NCBI RefSeq assembly: GCF_000755245.1
Contig: NZ_BBMP01000006.1
Coordinates: forward strand, 186,001-250,000
Direction: 5' to 3'
Source: Halococcus sediminicola
GTDB lineage: Archaea > Halobacteriota > Halobacteria > Halobacteriales > Halococcaceae
DNA length: 64,000 nucleotides
This document shows, piece after piece, positions 1-8,840 of this stretch. The position numbers and the translations under genes are program-made. Positions within the stretch are counted from its first letter, which is position 1; every line of letters begins with the position of its first letter. Under the pieces are notes generated by a model, which ran no database searches, was not told where the DNA came from, and saw only the letters and a program-made list of their open reading frames with translations.

Positions 1-2190
1 GGTGTCGTCCGAATCGAGGGTGGTGCATTCAGAAACAACGACATCTCGCAGGTTCGCATCGGCAGCGAGGGAAGCTACGTCGACGGCGGAACGCTCTCGG
101 TCGATGTCGGCGCGAGTGACAGCCCCAACCCGGGCGATATGCTCAACGGGCGCGGCGTGCGCCTCGAAGTCGGTTCGCTCGACACGGCCGGGCCGGAAGT
201 ACGGAACTGTGATGTCGTCATCGCCAACGCACCGCATTCCGGCGGTGGAGTGGTGGCGTCGGGCGACATCGGCTCCTTTGCCGCACGCGACACCCGCATC
301 CGCGTCGACCCCGACGGCGTTCGGGGCGTGTTGGCGAAGGACCCGACCGGTGGGAGCTACGCGACCGACCCGCCGTACGACGGCACGCTGCGAAGCGTCA
401 GCGTCACCGGCACCGCACGCGACGCCGCGGCCATCGAACTCCGCCAGCGCTCCGGGTCGGTCGTCGAGAACTGTTGTGTCCAGACCAGCGGTGACGGCGT
501 GAAACTCGTCGACTCCGACGACGCCGTCGTTCGGAACACGACGGTCGATGTGGCCGGCGAGGCAGTCGTGAGCGAGAACTCCTCGGTCGAGACCACCGCT
601 ATCGGTGACAGCGGACGGTGTCCCGTGCCGAACGGAGCCACAGACTCGGAGGGATCGTTCGAGAGCACGCTCACCATCGAGGCGGCCCCGGAGACCGACT
701 ACGAGTTCGCGGTGAGCGGGAAACTGGAGTCGAGCGCGGCGTTCGGGGCGACCGACGACCCGAACGACGAGGTCGCCGGTTCGACGGCGACCGGGCAGGT
801 GGGTGAGGGCGGCCGCGACAGCTACACGTACTCGGGGAAAGTGACGAAACTGCTGTTGCGCGGCGGTGCGAACCTCTACTTCGACGGCGACTCGGTCGAT
901 CCAGCGGGGCATCTGCCGAACACGGTGACGGTCGAAAGCGAGTCGCACGCCGAGTACGAGATCACCACCAGCGACGGCATCGTCAAGAGCGAAGCGATGG
1001 GTGCGGCCGACCCGAACGACGATATCGGGGGACGAACCGTCGTCGGACAAGTCGGTGAGGGTGGACGCGACAGCTACGCCTACCCCGGCGAACTCACTGG
1101 TCTAGAAATCGACGGCAACGCCACCGTCTATCGCAATGGTGAGGAGATCGACCCCGATGAGTTCGGCGTCGGGGATACACTTACCATCGAGGGAGCGCCC
1201 GAGGCAGATTACGAACTCGTGGCGAACGAATCGCTCGAGAAGACCACCGCACACGATGCAACGGTCGACCCCAACGATGCGGTATCGGGGCGGCGTGCGA
1301 CGGGACAGGTCGGCGGTGGGGGGCGTGACAGCTACGGGTTCGCGAGCGAGATCACCCGCCTCGTTCTCGACGGCGGCGCGAATCTCTACTATGGTGGTGA
1401 CTCGGTCGATCCAGCGGGGTATCTGCCGAACACGGTGACGGTCGAAAGCGAATCGCGCGCCGAGTACGAGATCACCACCAGCGACGGCATCGTCAAGAGC
1501 GAAGCGATAGGTGCAGCCGACCCGAACGACAGTATTTCGGGACTGACGGCGACCGGACAGGTAGGCGAGGGTGGCCGCGACAGCTACGCCTATCCGGGGG
1601 AAATCGTGAGTCTCGGCACCGACGGCGACGCCACCGTCTACCGTAACGGGACGGAGATCGACCCGGACGAGTTCGGATCTGCCGACGTACTCACCATCGA
1701 GGGAGCACCCGAGGCCGACTACGAACTCGCGGTGACCGACACGCTCGAACAGAGCACGATGTACGATGCGACGGCCGACCCGAACGACGCCGTCGAGGGG
1801 GCGAGTGTAACCGGTCAGGTCGGCGGTGGTGGACGCGACAGCTACGCCGTTTCCGGGGGCGTCAGTCGGCTACTGCTGGAGGGAGGAGCGACCTTGTACT
1901 ACAACGGCGAACCGGTCGACCCTGCCGAGTACCTGCCGAACACGGTGACGGTCGAAAGCGAGTCGCACGCCGAGTACGAGATCACCACCAGCGACGGCAT
2001 CGTCAAGAGCGCGGCGATGGGTGCAGCGGACCCGACGGATACCATCGATGGAGCGACCACCACCGGACAGGTGGGCGCGGGCGGACGCGACAGCTACGCC
2101 TACCCCGGCGAACTCACGAATCTCGAACTCGACGGCGACGCCACCGTCTATCGCAACGGAACGGTTCTGGAAAACCCCGAGGAGCTGTGA
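1..2190 (+). CDS. Partial secreted-type protein: beta-helix-like segment followed by six 85-residue repeats
   Basis: The reading frame is open from the first base, so the true N terminus lies outside the window; 729 residues are visible before the TGA stop. Residues 1 to about 215 contain short alternating hydrophobic and Asn/Asp/Gly turns (for example SVVENC, AVVRNTTVDV) as in right-handed parallel beta-helix (pectin-lyase-like) proteins. From residue 223 the protein consists of six consecutive units of exactly 85 residues that alternate between two types, each carrying a TGQVG-x-GGRDSY core or close variant and a later YRNG or YYGG/YFDG turn. No membrane anchor or sorting signal is seen at the C terminus. 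A secreted or surface adhesin or carbohydrate-active protein is likely. No catalytic residues can be assigned, and the function is unknown. Confidence 0.8.
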   Translation, partial: GVVRIEGGAFRNNDISQVRIGSEGSYVDGGTLSVDVGASDSPNPGDMLNGRGVRLEVGSLDTAGPEVRNCDVVIANAPHSGGGVVASGDIGSFAARDTRIRVDPDGVRGVLAKDPTGGSYATDPPYDGTLRSVSVTGTARDAAAIELRQRSGSVVENCCVQTSGDGVKLVDSDDAVVRNTTVDVAGEAVVSENSSVETTAIGDSGRCPVPNGATDSEGSFESTLTIEAAPETDYEFAVSGKLESSAAFGATDDPNDEVAGSTATGQVGEGGRDSYTYSGKVTKLLLRGGANLYFDGDSVDPAGHLPNTVTVESESHAEYEITTSDGIVKSEAMGAADPNDDIGGRTVVGQVGEGGRDSYAYPGELTGLEIDGNATVYRNGEEIDPDEFGVGDTLTIEGAPEADYELVANESLEKTTAHDATVDPNDAVSGRRATGQVGGGGRDSYGFASEITRLVLDGGANLYYGGDSVDPAGYLPNTVTVESESRAEYEITTSDGIVKSEAIGAADPNDSISGLTATGQVGEGGRDSYAYPGEIVSLGTDGDATVYRNGTEIDPDEFGSADVLTIEGAPEADYELAVTDTLEQSTMYDATADPNDAVEGASVTGQVGGGGRDSYAVSGGVSRLLLEGGATLYYNGEPVDPAEYLPNTVTVESESHAEYEITTSDGIVKSAAMGAADPTDTIDGATTTGQVGAGGRDSYAYPGELTNLELDGDATVYRNGTVLENPEEL
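667..2190 (+). repeat. Six in-frame 255-bp repeats arranged as three 510-bp A/B pairs
   Basis: Units start at 667, 922, 1177, 1432, 1687 and 1942, each exactly 255 bp (85 codons) apart; the last is cut short by the stop codon. Odd units begin TLTIE (VLTIE in the fifth), even units begin TVTVESES. The even units share long stretches of identical DNA (around 922-1000, 1432-1500, 1942-2010), more similar to each other than to the odd units. This points to duplication of a 510-bp pair and/or continuing homogenisation. Confidence 0.95.
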
Positions 2191-2408
2191 TATCCCTCAC
2201 CAGTCGATACTGTCGGTCGGAAGTCGTTGCGTGATGGTTCACGGAAAGCCACGAGACAGCGAGATCGTCTCTCGAAGGTATCGTCGGTAGCGCCGACCGA
2301 CAGTACGAGACGACGGGTCGACCCTGTGGTTCGGTCGCCATCGCGGCTCTGCTCATCACACCGGTGTGGAGACGTACCGATAGCGGTTGTCCCAGGGGAC
2401 CGTTCGGG

Positions 2409-3755
2409 TCACGCTCGGGCGGCGTCGATTGCGTCGCCGAGAATCGAGGTTCCGAGATCGATTTCGCGCTCGGTGACGTCGAGCGGCGGCAACAGTCGAA
2501 GCGTCTTCTCGCCACAGCCGAGCGTCAACATCCCCCGTTCCAACGCTTCCGCCACGACCGCATCCCGGCGCGCGCCGGTGTCGAACTCGACGGCGAGCAT
2601 CAGGCCTTTGCCGCGCACGTCGACGATTTTCTCCGAGTTCGTTTCGCGCAGCGTCGCCTTGGCCTGCCGGCCGCGCGCGACGGCGTTATCCATCAGATCG
2701 TGCTCGTCGATGGCTTCGAGCGTGAACAGCCCCTGCATCGAGGCGATGATATCGCCGCCGCCGAACGTCGAGCCGAGGCGGTTCTTCTCGTCGGGGAACA
2801 TCTCGCGGCGCGCGACCGTTGCGCCAACCCTGAGCGCTTTCGCCGCCGCGATGATGTTCGGCTCGATTGGGTAGTGGTCGGATGCCCACATTTCGCCCGT
2901 GCGCCCGACGCCCGACTGGATTTCGTCGACGATGAGCGGAATCTCGTATTCTCGGCAGACGTCCCCGATCTCCGCCATGAAGGCGTCGCTCGGGAAGCGA
3001 TAGCCGCCGACGCCCTGAATCGGTTCGAGGATCACGAACGCGACCTCTTCCGGGTCGACGTGGCCACCTTCGGGTGCGAGCGCGTTTCGGAACACGGAGC
3101 CGGAACCCGTGAAGAAACCACAGTCGCAGGTCTCGGCCGTGCAGTCGCGACGCTCGCAGAACGGAATCGTCTCGACGCCGGCTATCTCGGGATAGTGGCG
3201 CGTGTAGACGGGGTTCGCGTTGGTCGCAGACAGCGTGCCGAGCGTTCGCCCGTGGAAACTGCCGGCGAAGGAAAAGCCGTATTTCGCCGCGGGGCGGTGA
3301 TCGTGGGCGATCTTCATCGCGTTCTCGACGGCCTCGGCCCCCGAATTCGAGAGGAAGACGGTGTCCATGCCATAGTGTGCCGAGCGCTCGGCGAGCGCTT
3401 CCATCAGGTGACTCGACGAGGGGAAGCGGGCGTCCTCGGGGTCCGTGCCCGCGCCGAAGTACATGTCCTGGCCGGCGATCTTCAGCGGGTCGACGAGGTC
3501 GAACTCCTCCAGTTTGCCGAGGATCTTCTCGTTGTTGTAGCCGAGCGGTGCGGCACCGATGTGACAGGTGAAATCCAGCAAGACGTTGCTATCGACGTCC
3601 GTGACGAACGGGCCGTCGGCCTCGCGGGTGATGTCCCAGACGAAATCGTGGGAGTGCTCGCTGGGTGCGGCGTGTGCGTGGCTGTGTTCGACCCAGCGGC
3701 GCGCCGCCGCGCCCGGAATCGCCGTCGCGTCCGGTTCCGCGCTGTCCCGATTCAT
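2409..3755 (-). CDS. Class III pyridoxal-phosphate aminotransferase (GABA/ornithine aminotransferase-like)
   Basis: A 448-residue fold-type I PLP enzyme of the acetylornithine/4-aminobutyrate aminotransferase family, transferring an amino group from an omega- or alpha-amino acid to a 2-oxo acid in the cytoplasm. Visible hallmarks are the SNSGAEA phosphate-binding segment (about 136-142), FHGRT (167-171), the cofactor-binding DEIQSGVGRTG (277-287) and the Schiff-base lysine in AAAKAL (K306). Residues 200-212 hold four cysteines (C200, C205, C210, C212), an unusual insertion. The ATG at 3755 is preferred over an in-frame TTG six bases upstream. An aldehyde dehydrogenase at 4643 shares a 12-bp promoter element, which suggests a transaminase plus semialdehyde dehydrogenase pathway, perhaps GABA to succinate. 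The substrate cannot be fixed from sequence. Confidence 0.88.
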   Translation of the reverse strand: MNRDSAEPDATAIPGAAARRWVEHSHAHAAPSEHSHDFVWDITREADGPFVTDVDSNVLLDFTCHIGAAPLGYNNEKILGKLEEFDLVDPLKIAGQDMYFGAGTDPEDARFPSSSHLMEALAERSAHYGMDTVFLSNSGAEAVENAMKIAHDHRPAAKYGFSFAGSFHGRTLGTLSATNANPVYTRHYPEIAGVETIPFCERRDCTAETCDCGFFTGSGSVFRNALAPEGGHVDPEEVAFVILEPIQGVGGYRFPSDAFMAEIGDVCREYEIPLIVDEIQSGVGRTGEMWASDHYPIEPNIIAAAKALRVGATVARREMFPDEKNRLGSTFGGGDIIASMQGLFTLEAIDEHDLMDNAVARGRQAKATLRETNSEKIVDVRGKGLMLAVEFDTGARRDAVVAEALERGMLTLGCGEKTLRLLPPLDVTEREIDLGTSILGDAIDAARA

Positions 3756-3765
3756 ATACAAAATA

Positions 3766-3777
3766 CGTGTACGTCAT
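3766..3777 (-). promoter_or_regulatory. ATGACGTACACG element upstream of the aminotransferase
   Basis: Read on the minus strand, the 12-mer ATGACGTACACG ends 11 nt before the ATG at 3755. The identical 12-mer occurs at 4616-4627 just upstream of the aldehyde dehydrogenase start. This suggests a shared regulator of the two genes. Confidence 0.5.
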
Positions 3778-3865
3778 CCCCCAAAATCGTTGCGGTCGTT
3801 TCGGTAATCGATATGAGTAGCCGAATCGTCGGCATTCGCCCCGTGCGGAACGCTTAATGGGCCGA

Positions 3866-3884
3866 ATACACACTATCTGTGTAT
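3866..3884. promoter_or_regulatory. Perfect inverted repeat overlapping a start codon
   Basis: ATACACA-(5 nt)-TGTGTAT is a perfect 7-bp inverted repeat whose right arm runs into the ATG at 3883. Its position over the translation start of a probably leaderless gene would suit an autoregulatory operator. No regulator is known. Confidence 0.4.
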
Positions 3885-4530
3885 GGACGGCGACGAGACC
3901 GACGCGCCCGAGGGCCGTGCCTACTCGGCCGACCGGGGGCGCGGCATCCTCACGCCGAGCGACCGGGAATTTCTCCTCGGACGGAAGACCGACTACACCG
4001 AGCACTCGAAAAAGCAGAAGCGAAACCGCATTCGCCGCCGGCTGCGCAACGCGCTGCTCGATTTCACCATCCTGTTCGAGCACCTCGAAGAGCGCGACCG
4101 CGAGACGGTCTTCGACCCCGACGACGAGGCGCGCGCGGCCTACACGCAGGGCATCACGGATCTGCTGGGCTTCCTCCATCTCGGGACGATGGGCTATCAC
4201 GTCCCGTTCAAGAACATGCTCAGTCAGGGCGTCAGCCGTGCCGAACAGGAGCTGTCGGGGTCGGACTACCGGATGGTCAACGTCGAGTTCAACGTCGAAC
4301 CGGTCGGCCAGATCGACGTCGACGCGGTCATCGACAAACTCGACGCGGGCGCGTTCGACGACATCACCGACGAGGAACTGCGGGCGTTCATGCGCCTGCT
4401 CGCCGATTCCGAGGAGTTCTCCGCGACCGCGCTACGAACGGGTATGAAAGAGCAGATGCTGGAGTTCATCGAGGAGGTCAACGAGGCGTCCGAGGAGCAC
4501 GACCGGCGCGTCGAGGAACTCGGCGACTGA
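3883..4530 (+). CDS. Haloarchaeal conserved protein of unknown function
   Basis: A 215-residue cytoplasmic acidic protein. The N-terminal part contains RGRGILTPSDREFLLG followed by a very basic stretch (KKQKRNRIRRRLRNALLDF, about 45-63), which could contact nucleic acid. The rest is helical and ends in a charged coiled-coil-like tail. I recognise the N-terminal motif from uncharacterised haloarchaeal proteins but cannot assign a function. It lies divergently from the aminotransferase. The ATG at 3883 is favoured because a perfect inverted repeat abuts it and CTTAATGG at 3853-3860 is a fair TATA-like box about 26 nt upstream. Confidence 0.75.
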   Translation: MDGDETDAPEGRAYSADRGRGILTPSDREFLLGRKTDYTEHSKKQKRNRIRRRLRNALLDFTILFEHLEERDRETVFDPDDEARAAYTQGITDLLGFLHLGTMGYHVPFKNMLSQGVSRAEQELSGSDYRMVNVEFNVEPVGQIDVDAVIDKLDAGAFDDITDEELRAFMRLLADSEEFSATALRTGMKEQMLEFIEEVNEASEEHDRRVEELGD

Positions 4531-4615
4531 CGATCGGCCGGGGTCGCACTCCGTTCGACTCGTCGACTCGTGTCTCCCTTCCCGCGTCGAGCCGACGAAA
4601 ACGACCAAAACGTTA

Positions 4616-4644
4616 ATGACGTACACGATTAGTGGTTACGTCAT
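4616..4644. promoter_or_regulatory. Inverted repeat ATGACGTA-N13-TACGTCAT at the aldehyde dehydrogenase start
   Basis: Perfect 8-bp arms at 4616-4623 and 4637-4644 have centres 21 bp apart, two helical turns, and the right arm runs into the ATG at 4643. The left arm continues as CACG, reproducing the 12-mer in front of the aminotransferase. This looks like an operator placed between the TATA region (AAAACGTTA, 4607-4615) and the start codon. Confidence 0.5.
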
Positions 4645-6004
4645 GGAGACGGTCAACCCGGCGACCGGCGAAGTCGTCGATTCCTACGAGGAGGACAGCG
4701 CGAGCGACGTCGATAGCGCGCTCGCGCGTGCCGAGGACACCTTCGCGGAGTGGCGCGAGGTGCCCATCCGCGAGCGCGAACAGCTCATCGCAGCCGCCGG
4801 CGACGTGCTCCGCGAGAACGAGCGCGAGTACGCCGAACTCATGACCGAGGAGATGGGCAAACCCATCTCACAGGCGCTCGGCGAGGTCCAGAAGTGTCAG
4901 TGGCTCTGTGACCACTACGCCCAACACACGAGCGAGTACCTCGAAGCCGAGACCCATCCGAGTCCACCGGGTACAACTGTGAAAACTGTGTACGACCCGA
5001 TGGGACCCGTGCTCGCGGTGATGCCGTGGAACTTCCCGTTCTGGCAGGCGATGCGCTTTGCCGTGCCCTACCTCGCGGCGGGTAATGTGGGGTTGCTCAA
5101 ACACGCCTCGAACGTTCCGGGCTGTGCGCTCGCCATCGAGGAGATCTTCGAAGAGGCTGGCTTCCCCGAGGGCGCGTTCCAGACCCTGCTCGTCGGGTCG
5201 GAGAAGGTCGACGACGTGCTCGCCGACGACCGCGTGCGCGCGGCGACGCTGACGGGTAGCGGTCCGGCCGGGCGGGCGGTCGCCTCCTCGGCGGGCGAGA
5301 ATTTGAAGAAGACAGTCCTCGAACTCGGCGGGAGCGACCCGTTCGTGGTGCTCGACGACGCCGACGTCGACGCGGCGGCCGAGACGGGCGCGTGGGCGCG
5401 CAACCAGAACGGCGGCCAATCCTGCATCGCCGCCAAACGCTTCATCGTTCACGAAGACATCTACGACGAGTTTCTCGACCGATTCGTCGAGGAGTGCGAG
5501 GCGCTCACCGTCGGCGACCCCACGGACGAAGAGACCGACGTCGGCCCGCAGGCCCAGTCTCACCTGATGGAGGAACTCCATGAACAGGTCGAAGAAAGTG
5601 TCGATGCCGGCGCGAACGTCGTCATCGGCGGCGAGCCGCTCGACAGGGAGGGACCGTTCTACCCGCCGACCGTCCTCACCGACGTGCCCGAGGGCTCGCC
5701 GGCGGACAGTCAAGAGCTGTTCGGGCCGGTCGCGTCGGTCTATTCGGTCGAAGACGAAGCGGCAGCCATCGAGAAAGCGAACGACACGGAGTTCGGCCTC
5801 GGCGCGAGCATCTGGACCGAGGACCGCGAGCGCGGCCAGCGCGTCGCCCGCCGCATCGACGCCGGCTGCACCTACATCAACCAGCTCACGAAATCCGACC
5901 CGAGGGTTCCCTTCGGCGGCGTCAAGAACTCGGGCTACGGTCGTGAACTCTCCGAAGCGGGCATCAAGGAGTTCGTCAACCGCAAGACCGTTTGGATCGA
6001 ATAG
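4643..6004 (+). CDS. NAD(P)-dependent aldehyde dehydrogenase, succinate-semialdehyde dehydrogenase type
   Basis: A 453-residue ALDH-superfamily enzyme oxidising an aldehyde to the carboxylate with NAD(P). Catalytic residues are visible: N130 in PWNFPFW, E227 in LELGG and nucleophile C261 in NGGQSC. The PWNFP and LTGSGPAGR segments and the overall length fit the succinate-semialdehyde dehydrogenase group. I start at the METVNPATGE methionine; an in-frame ATG at 4616 would sit inside the putative operator and add nine residues. Shared promoter element with the aminotransferase at 2409-3755 suggests that the two act in sequence (amine to semialdehyde to acid). The exact aldehyde is uncertain. 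Confidence 0.9.
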   Translation: METVNPATGEVVDSYEEDSASDVDSALARAEDTFAEWREVPIREREQLIAAAGDVLRENEREYAELMTEEMGKPISQALGEVQKCQWLCDHYAQHTSEYLEAETHPSPPGTTVKTVYDPMGPVLAVMPWNFPFWQAMRFAVPYLAAGNVGLLKHASNVPGCALAIEEIFEEAGFPEGAFQTLLVGSEKVDDVLADDRVRAATLTGSGPAGRAVASSAGENLKKTVLELGGSDPFVVLDDADVDAAAETGAWARNQNGGQSCIAAKRFIVHEDIYDEFLDRFVEECEALTVGDPTDEETDVGPQAQSHLMEELHEQVEESVDAGANVVIGGEPLDREGPFYPPTVLTDVPEGSPADSQELFGPVASVYSVEDEAAAIEKANDTEFGLGASIWTEDRERGQRVARRIDAGCTYINQLTKSDPRVPFGGVKNSGYGRELSEAGIKEFVNRKTVWIE

Positions 6005-6102
6005 TTCGACGAGCAGCCCGTTCGATCTCGTACCGTTCTCTCGACCGTCGTCTCTCGTGTGAAGATGGCCATTCACATGTACGTGCGGGGGTTCCCCTCC
6101 GC

Positions 6103-6873
6103 ATGAGCGAGGACAGACAGGTGACCCTCGGCGGCGGTGAGGTCGAAGAGGGCGAACCGATGACCGACGATTTCGGCGAGGAACTCGACGAGAACGCGAC
6201 CAAGGGTGGCTACAGCCGATACGACGTGTCGAGCCTGCTCCAGAAGGCGGTGCGGCGCTCGGACGAGGAGTGTGCCGCGTGGGCGGCGTGGGAACTCACG
6301 CGTTCGGGCTACGCGTGGAACCTCTGGGACCGCCTCGCGCTCTACGTTGTCGAGGACCTGCGCGCGGGCGAGGAGATCGTCCTCCTCATCGAGCGCTACG
6401 AGCGGTTGGCGACCGAACGCTGGGACGACGACGGCTGGGAGGGCCGCCTCTGCGGGATTCACGCCGCGCTCGCGGCCGCACGGGCAACCTCGACCCGGGA
6501 GGCCACCTACGCCGACGAGTATTTCGGGCGCGTCGCCGCCGAGCGCGCCGCCGCCCGCGAGGCGGGCCGCGACCCCTCGTACGATTTCCCGGTCGGCGAC
6601 CTCGAACCCGGCGGACAGTACGACGTGATTTTCGACCAGCACACCTACGAGGGCAAGAAGATGGACCGTGGCGGGCGCTACTTTACGGTTCACGGCGCGC
6701 GCGTCGGGCCGACCGGCGAATCGGAACTGGGTGAGCGGTGGCGACGCCGGAGCCTCGACCTCGCCGAACGATCGTACAGCGACGCGGAACGCGACCACGC
6801 GCTCGCACCCGTCGATTCCGACGACCGGTGGAGCGAACCCCCCATCGACGAACCGGATTCGGACGACGCCTGA
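6103..6873 (+). CDS. Stand-alone protein resembling the MgsA/RarA C-terminal domain
   Basis: A 256-residue protein. The segment beginning YDVSSLLQKAVRRSDEECAA, then a helical region and a late FPVGDLEPGGQYD followed by QHTYEGKKMDRG, recalls the C-terminal oligomerisation part of RarA/MgsA AAA+ ATPases, including its D-x-x-x-A-x-x-W-x-A signature. No Walker A or B motif is present, so this is not an ATPase by itself. A role with replication-fork maintenance is inference. The ATG at 6103 (MSEDRQVTLGGG) is preferred; the open frame extends further upstream but without protein-like composition. Confidence 0.6.
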   Translation: MSEDRQVTLGGGEVEEGEPMTDDFGEELDENATKGGYSRYDVSSLLQKAVRRSDEECAAWAAWELTRSGYAWNLWDRLALYVVEDLRAGEEIVLLIERYERLATERWDDDGWEGRLCGIHAALAAARATSTREATYADEYFGRVAAERAAAREAGRDPSYDFPVGDLEPGGQYDVIFDQHTYEGKKMDRGGRYFTVHGARVGPTGESELGERWRRRSLDLAERSYSDAERDHALAPVDSDDRWSEPPIDEPDSDDA

Positions 6874-6882
6874 CGATTGGAA

Positions 6883-8715
6883 CTACGCCGATTCCGGCCC
6901 GAACGGCTGGATTTCGATACCTTCCTCCGCCTCGTGGAGGAACAGTGCGCTGTTGACGAAGCCGATGTGGCTGAACGCCTGCGGATAGTTCCCCAACAGT
7001 TCGCCCGTCTCGGCGTCGATCTCCTCCGAGACGAGACCGAGCGGGCTGAACTGCTCTTTGAGGTTCTCGAAGATTTCACGGGCGCGCTCGACCCGATCCA
7101 TGCGCGCGAGACAGTCCACGAGCCAGAACGAGCAGAGGACGAACGTCCCCTCGTCGCCCGGCAGTTCGTCGTGTTCGTAGCGATAGACGAATCCTTCGTC
7201 GGTGGCTAGCCGGTCGACGACGCTCTCTATCGTGCCCTCGATGCGCGGGTCGTCGAACGGCAGCAGGCCCGTGAGCGGGAGCAAGAGCAGGCTCGCGTCG
7301 AGTTGGTCGTCGTCGAACGCCTGCGTGAAACTGTTTTGCTCCTCGTCGAAACCGCGCTCGAGGACCGTCTCCTTGATCGCTTCGCGCTCGTCGCGCCACT
7401 CGTCGAGCGGGGCGTCGAAGTCGTTCGCCTCGGCCATCTCGATGCCGCGGTCGACGGCCACCCAGCACATCGCCTTCGAGTGGACGAACTGTTTGGGACC
7501 GCTGCGCATCTCCCAGATGCCCGAATCGGGGCGCTCCCAGATCTCACAGACGTACTCGACGATCTCACGGACGGCCGCCCAGTCCTCGCCGGCGATCGAG
7601 CGGTCGGACCACGAGAGCTGGTGGATGGCGAGTATGAGTTCGCCGTAGATCCCCAGTTGCAGTTGGTCGGCCGCACCGTTGCCGATGCGCACCGGCGAGG
7701 AGTTCCGATAGCCGTCGAGGTGGTCGAGTTCCTGTTCCTCGTAGGTCGAGTCGTGCTGGAGTCCGTAGATCGGCTGGAGATCCGATGGATCGACCGCCCG
7801 TCCGAGTTCGAGGAAGTCGTCGAGGTAGTTCACCGCCTCCTCGGTGTCGCCGAGGTTGCCGAACGCCCGCACCGTGAAGGCCCCGTCGCGGAGCCAGTTG
7901 TAGCGGTAGTCCCAGTTGCGCACGCCGCCGACGACTTCCGGCAGCGAGGTGGTCGGTGCGGCGGTAATTCCTCCTGTGCCCTGATAGGTGAGCAGTTTGA
8001 GCACGAGGTCGGAACGCACGACCTCGTCGTGGCCGCGGCCCGCGAACGGACAGTCCTCGTCGTCGGGACAGGTGTGCGCCCAGTCGCGCCAGAACTCGAT
8101 GGTGTTATCGAGTAGGCGTTCACACGAGTCGGCGTCGGTCGGTGCGCGCGTCCCGTATTCGAGGACGAACCACTCGCTGTCGTACTCGGAAAGCGAGAAC
8201 GTCGTGCGGGCCGCGCCGTCGCCACAGTCGAGGGAGTGAGGACTCGACAGTGAAATCCGTCTGGCGTCGCCGGTCGCCACGACGCCGTCCTCGATGGGTT
8301 CGACGCGCGAATCCGCGCGGGCGTAGTCGAATAGCGGGTCGAACTCGACGGTGAAATCGACGCTGCCCTCGGTGCAGACCACGTTGCGGTAGAGACCGCG
8401 CACCTTCGGCTGGTTGCCCTCGTTGTCGGGCGACAGCGGCATGAAATCGGTCACGTGCGCGGTGCCCGACTCGGTGTGGAAGGTCGTCTGGAGGACGTTC
8501 GTCCGCTCCATGTACTCCTGTTCGGCCTCGTACTCGCCCGTGGGGTGGATGGCGAAGCGGCCGCCGTCGTCGGCGTCGAGGATGGCCGCGAAGACGCTCG
8601 AGGAGTTGAGTCGGGGGAGACAACACCAGTCGATCGCGCCATCCCGTCCGACGAGCGCACAGGTTTCGAGGTTGCCGACGAGACCGTAGTCAGAAAGCGG
8701 TTTGTAGTCACTCAT
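6883..8715 (-). CDS. Glycoside hydrolase family 15 (glucoamylase/trehalase-like)
   Basis: A 610-residue intracellular (no signal peptide) GH15 protein. It opens with KPLSDYGLVGNLETCALVG and DGAIDWCCLPR, as in the archaeal and bacterial glucoamylase/trehalase group, then an N-terminal beta-sandwich (to about 220). The (alpha/alpha)6 barrel contains VRNWDYRYNWLRDGAF in the substrate pocket and a GIWEMRSG segment carrying a likely catalytic glutamate. It hydrolyses alpha-glucosidic bonds of maltodextrins or trehalose; which one is not decidable here. Its stop lies 9 nt from the end of the convergent gene at 6103. Confidence 0.88.
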   Translation of the reverse strand: MSDYKPLSDYGLVGNLETCALVGRDGAIDWCCLPRLNSSSVFAAILDADDGGRFAIHPTGEYEAEQEYMERTNVLQTTFHTESGTAHVTDFMPLSPDNEGNQPKVRGLYRNVVCTEGSVDFTVEFDPLFDYARADSRVEPIEDGVVATGDARRISLSSPHSLDCGDGAARTTFSLSEYDSEWFVLEYGTRAPTDADSCERLLDNTIEFWRDWAHTCPDDEDCPFAGRGHDEVVRSDLVLKLLTYQGTGGITAAPTTSLPEVVGGVRNWDYRYNWLRDGAFTVRAFGNLGDTEEAVNYLDDFLELGRAVDPSDLQPIYGLQHDSTYEEQELDHLDGYRNSSPVRIGNGAADQLQLGIYGELILAIHQLSWSDRSIAGEDWAAVREIVEYVCEIWERPDSGIWEMRSGPKQFVHSKAMCWVAVDRGIEMAEANDFDAPLDEWRDEREAIKETVLERGFDEEQNSFTQAFDDDQLDASLLLLPLTGLLPFDDPRIEGTIESVVDRLATDEGFVYRYEHDELPGDEGTFVLCSFWLVDCLARMDRVERAREIFENLKEQFSPLGLVSEEIDAETGELLGNYPQAFSHIGFVNSALFLHEAEEGIEIQPFGPESA

Positions 8716-8840
8716 CGCTTCGTGTGGGTCGTCTCGGTCGTATTCATTCCGACGGCTGTTGTGCGAGGCGGTATATCGGTCTGTCGCCCGAAATCACCCT
8801 CGAACGACAGTCCTAACAGCGCGTGACCCGGATTCGTGGC

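Noticed and set aside
2364-3857. A 497-codon plus-strand open frame across the aminotransferase
   Set aside because: It is the complementary-strand shadow of a gene with all family motifs; high GC content suppresses stop codons on the opposite strand.
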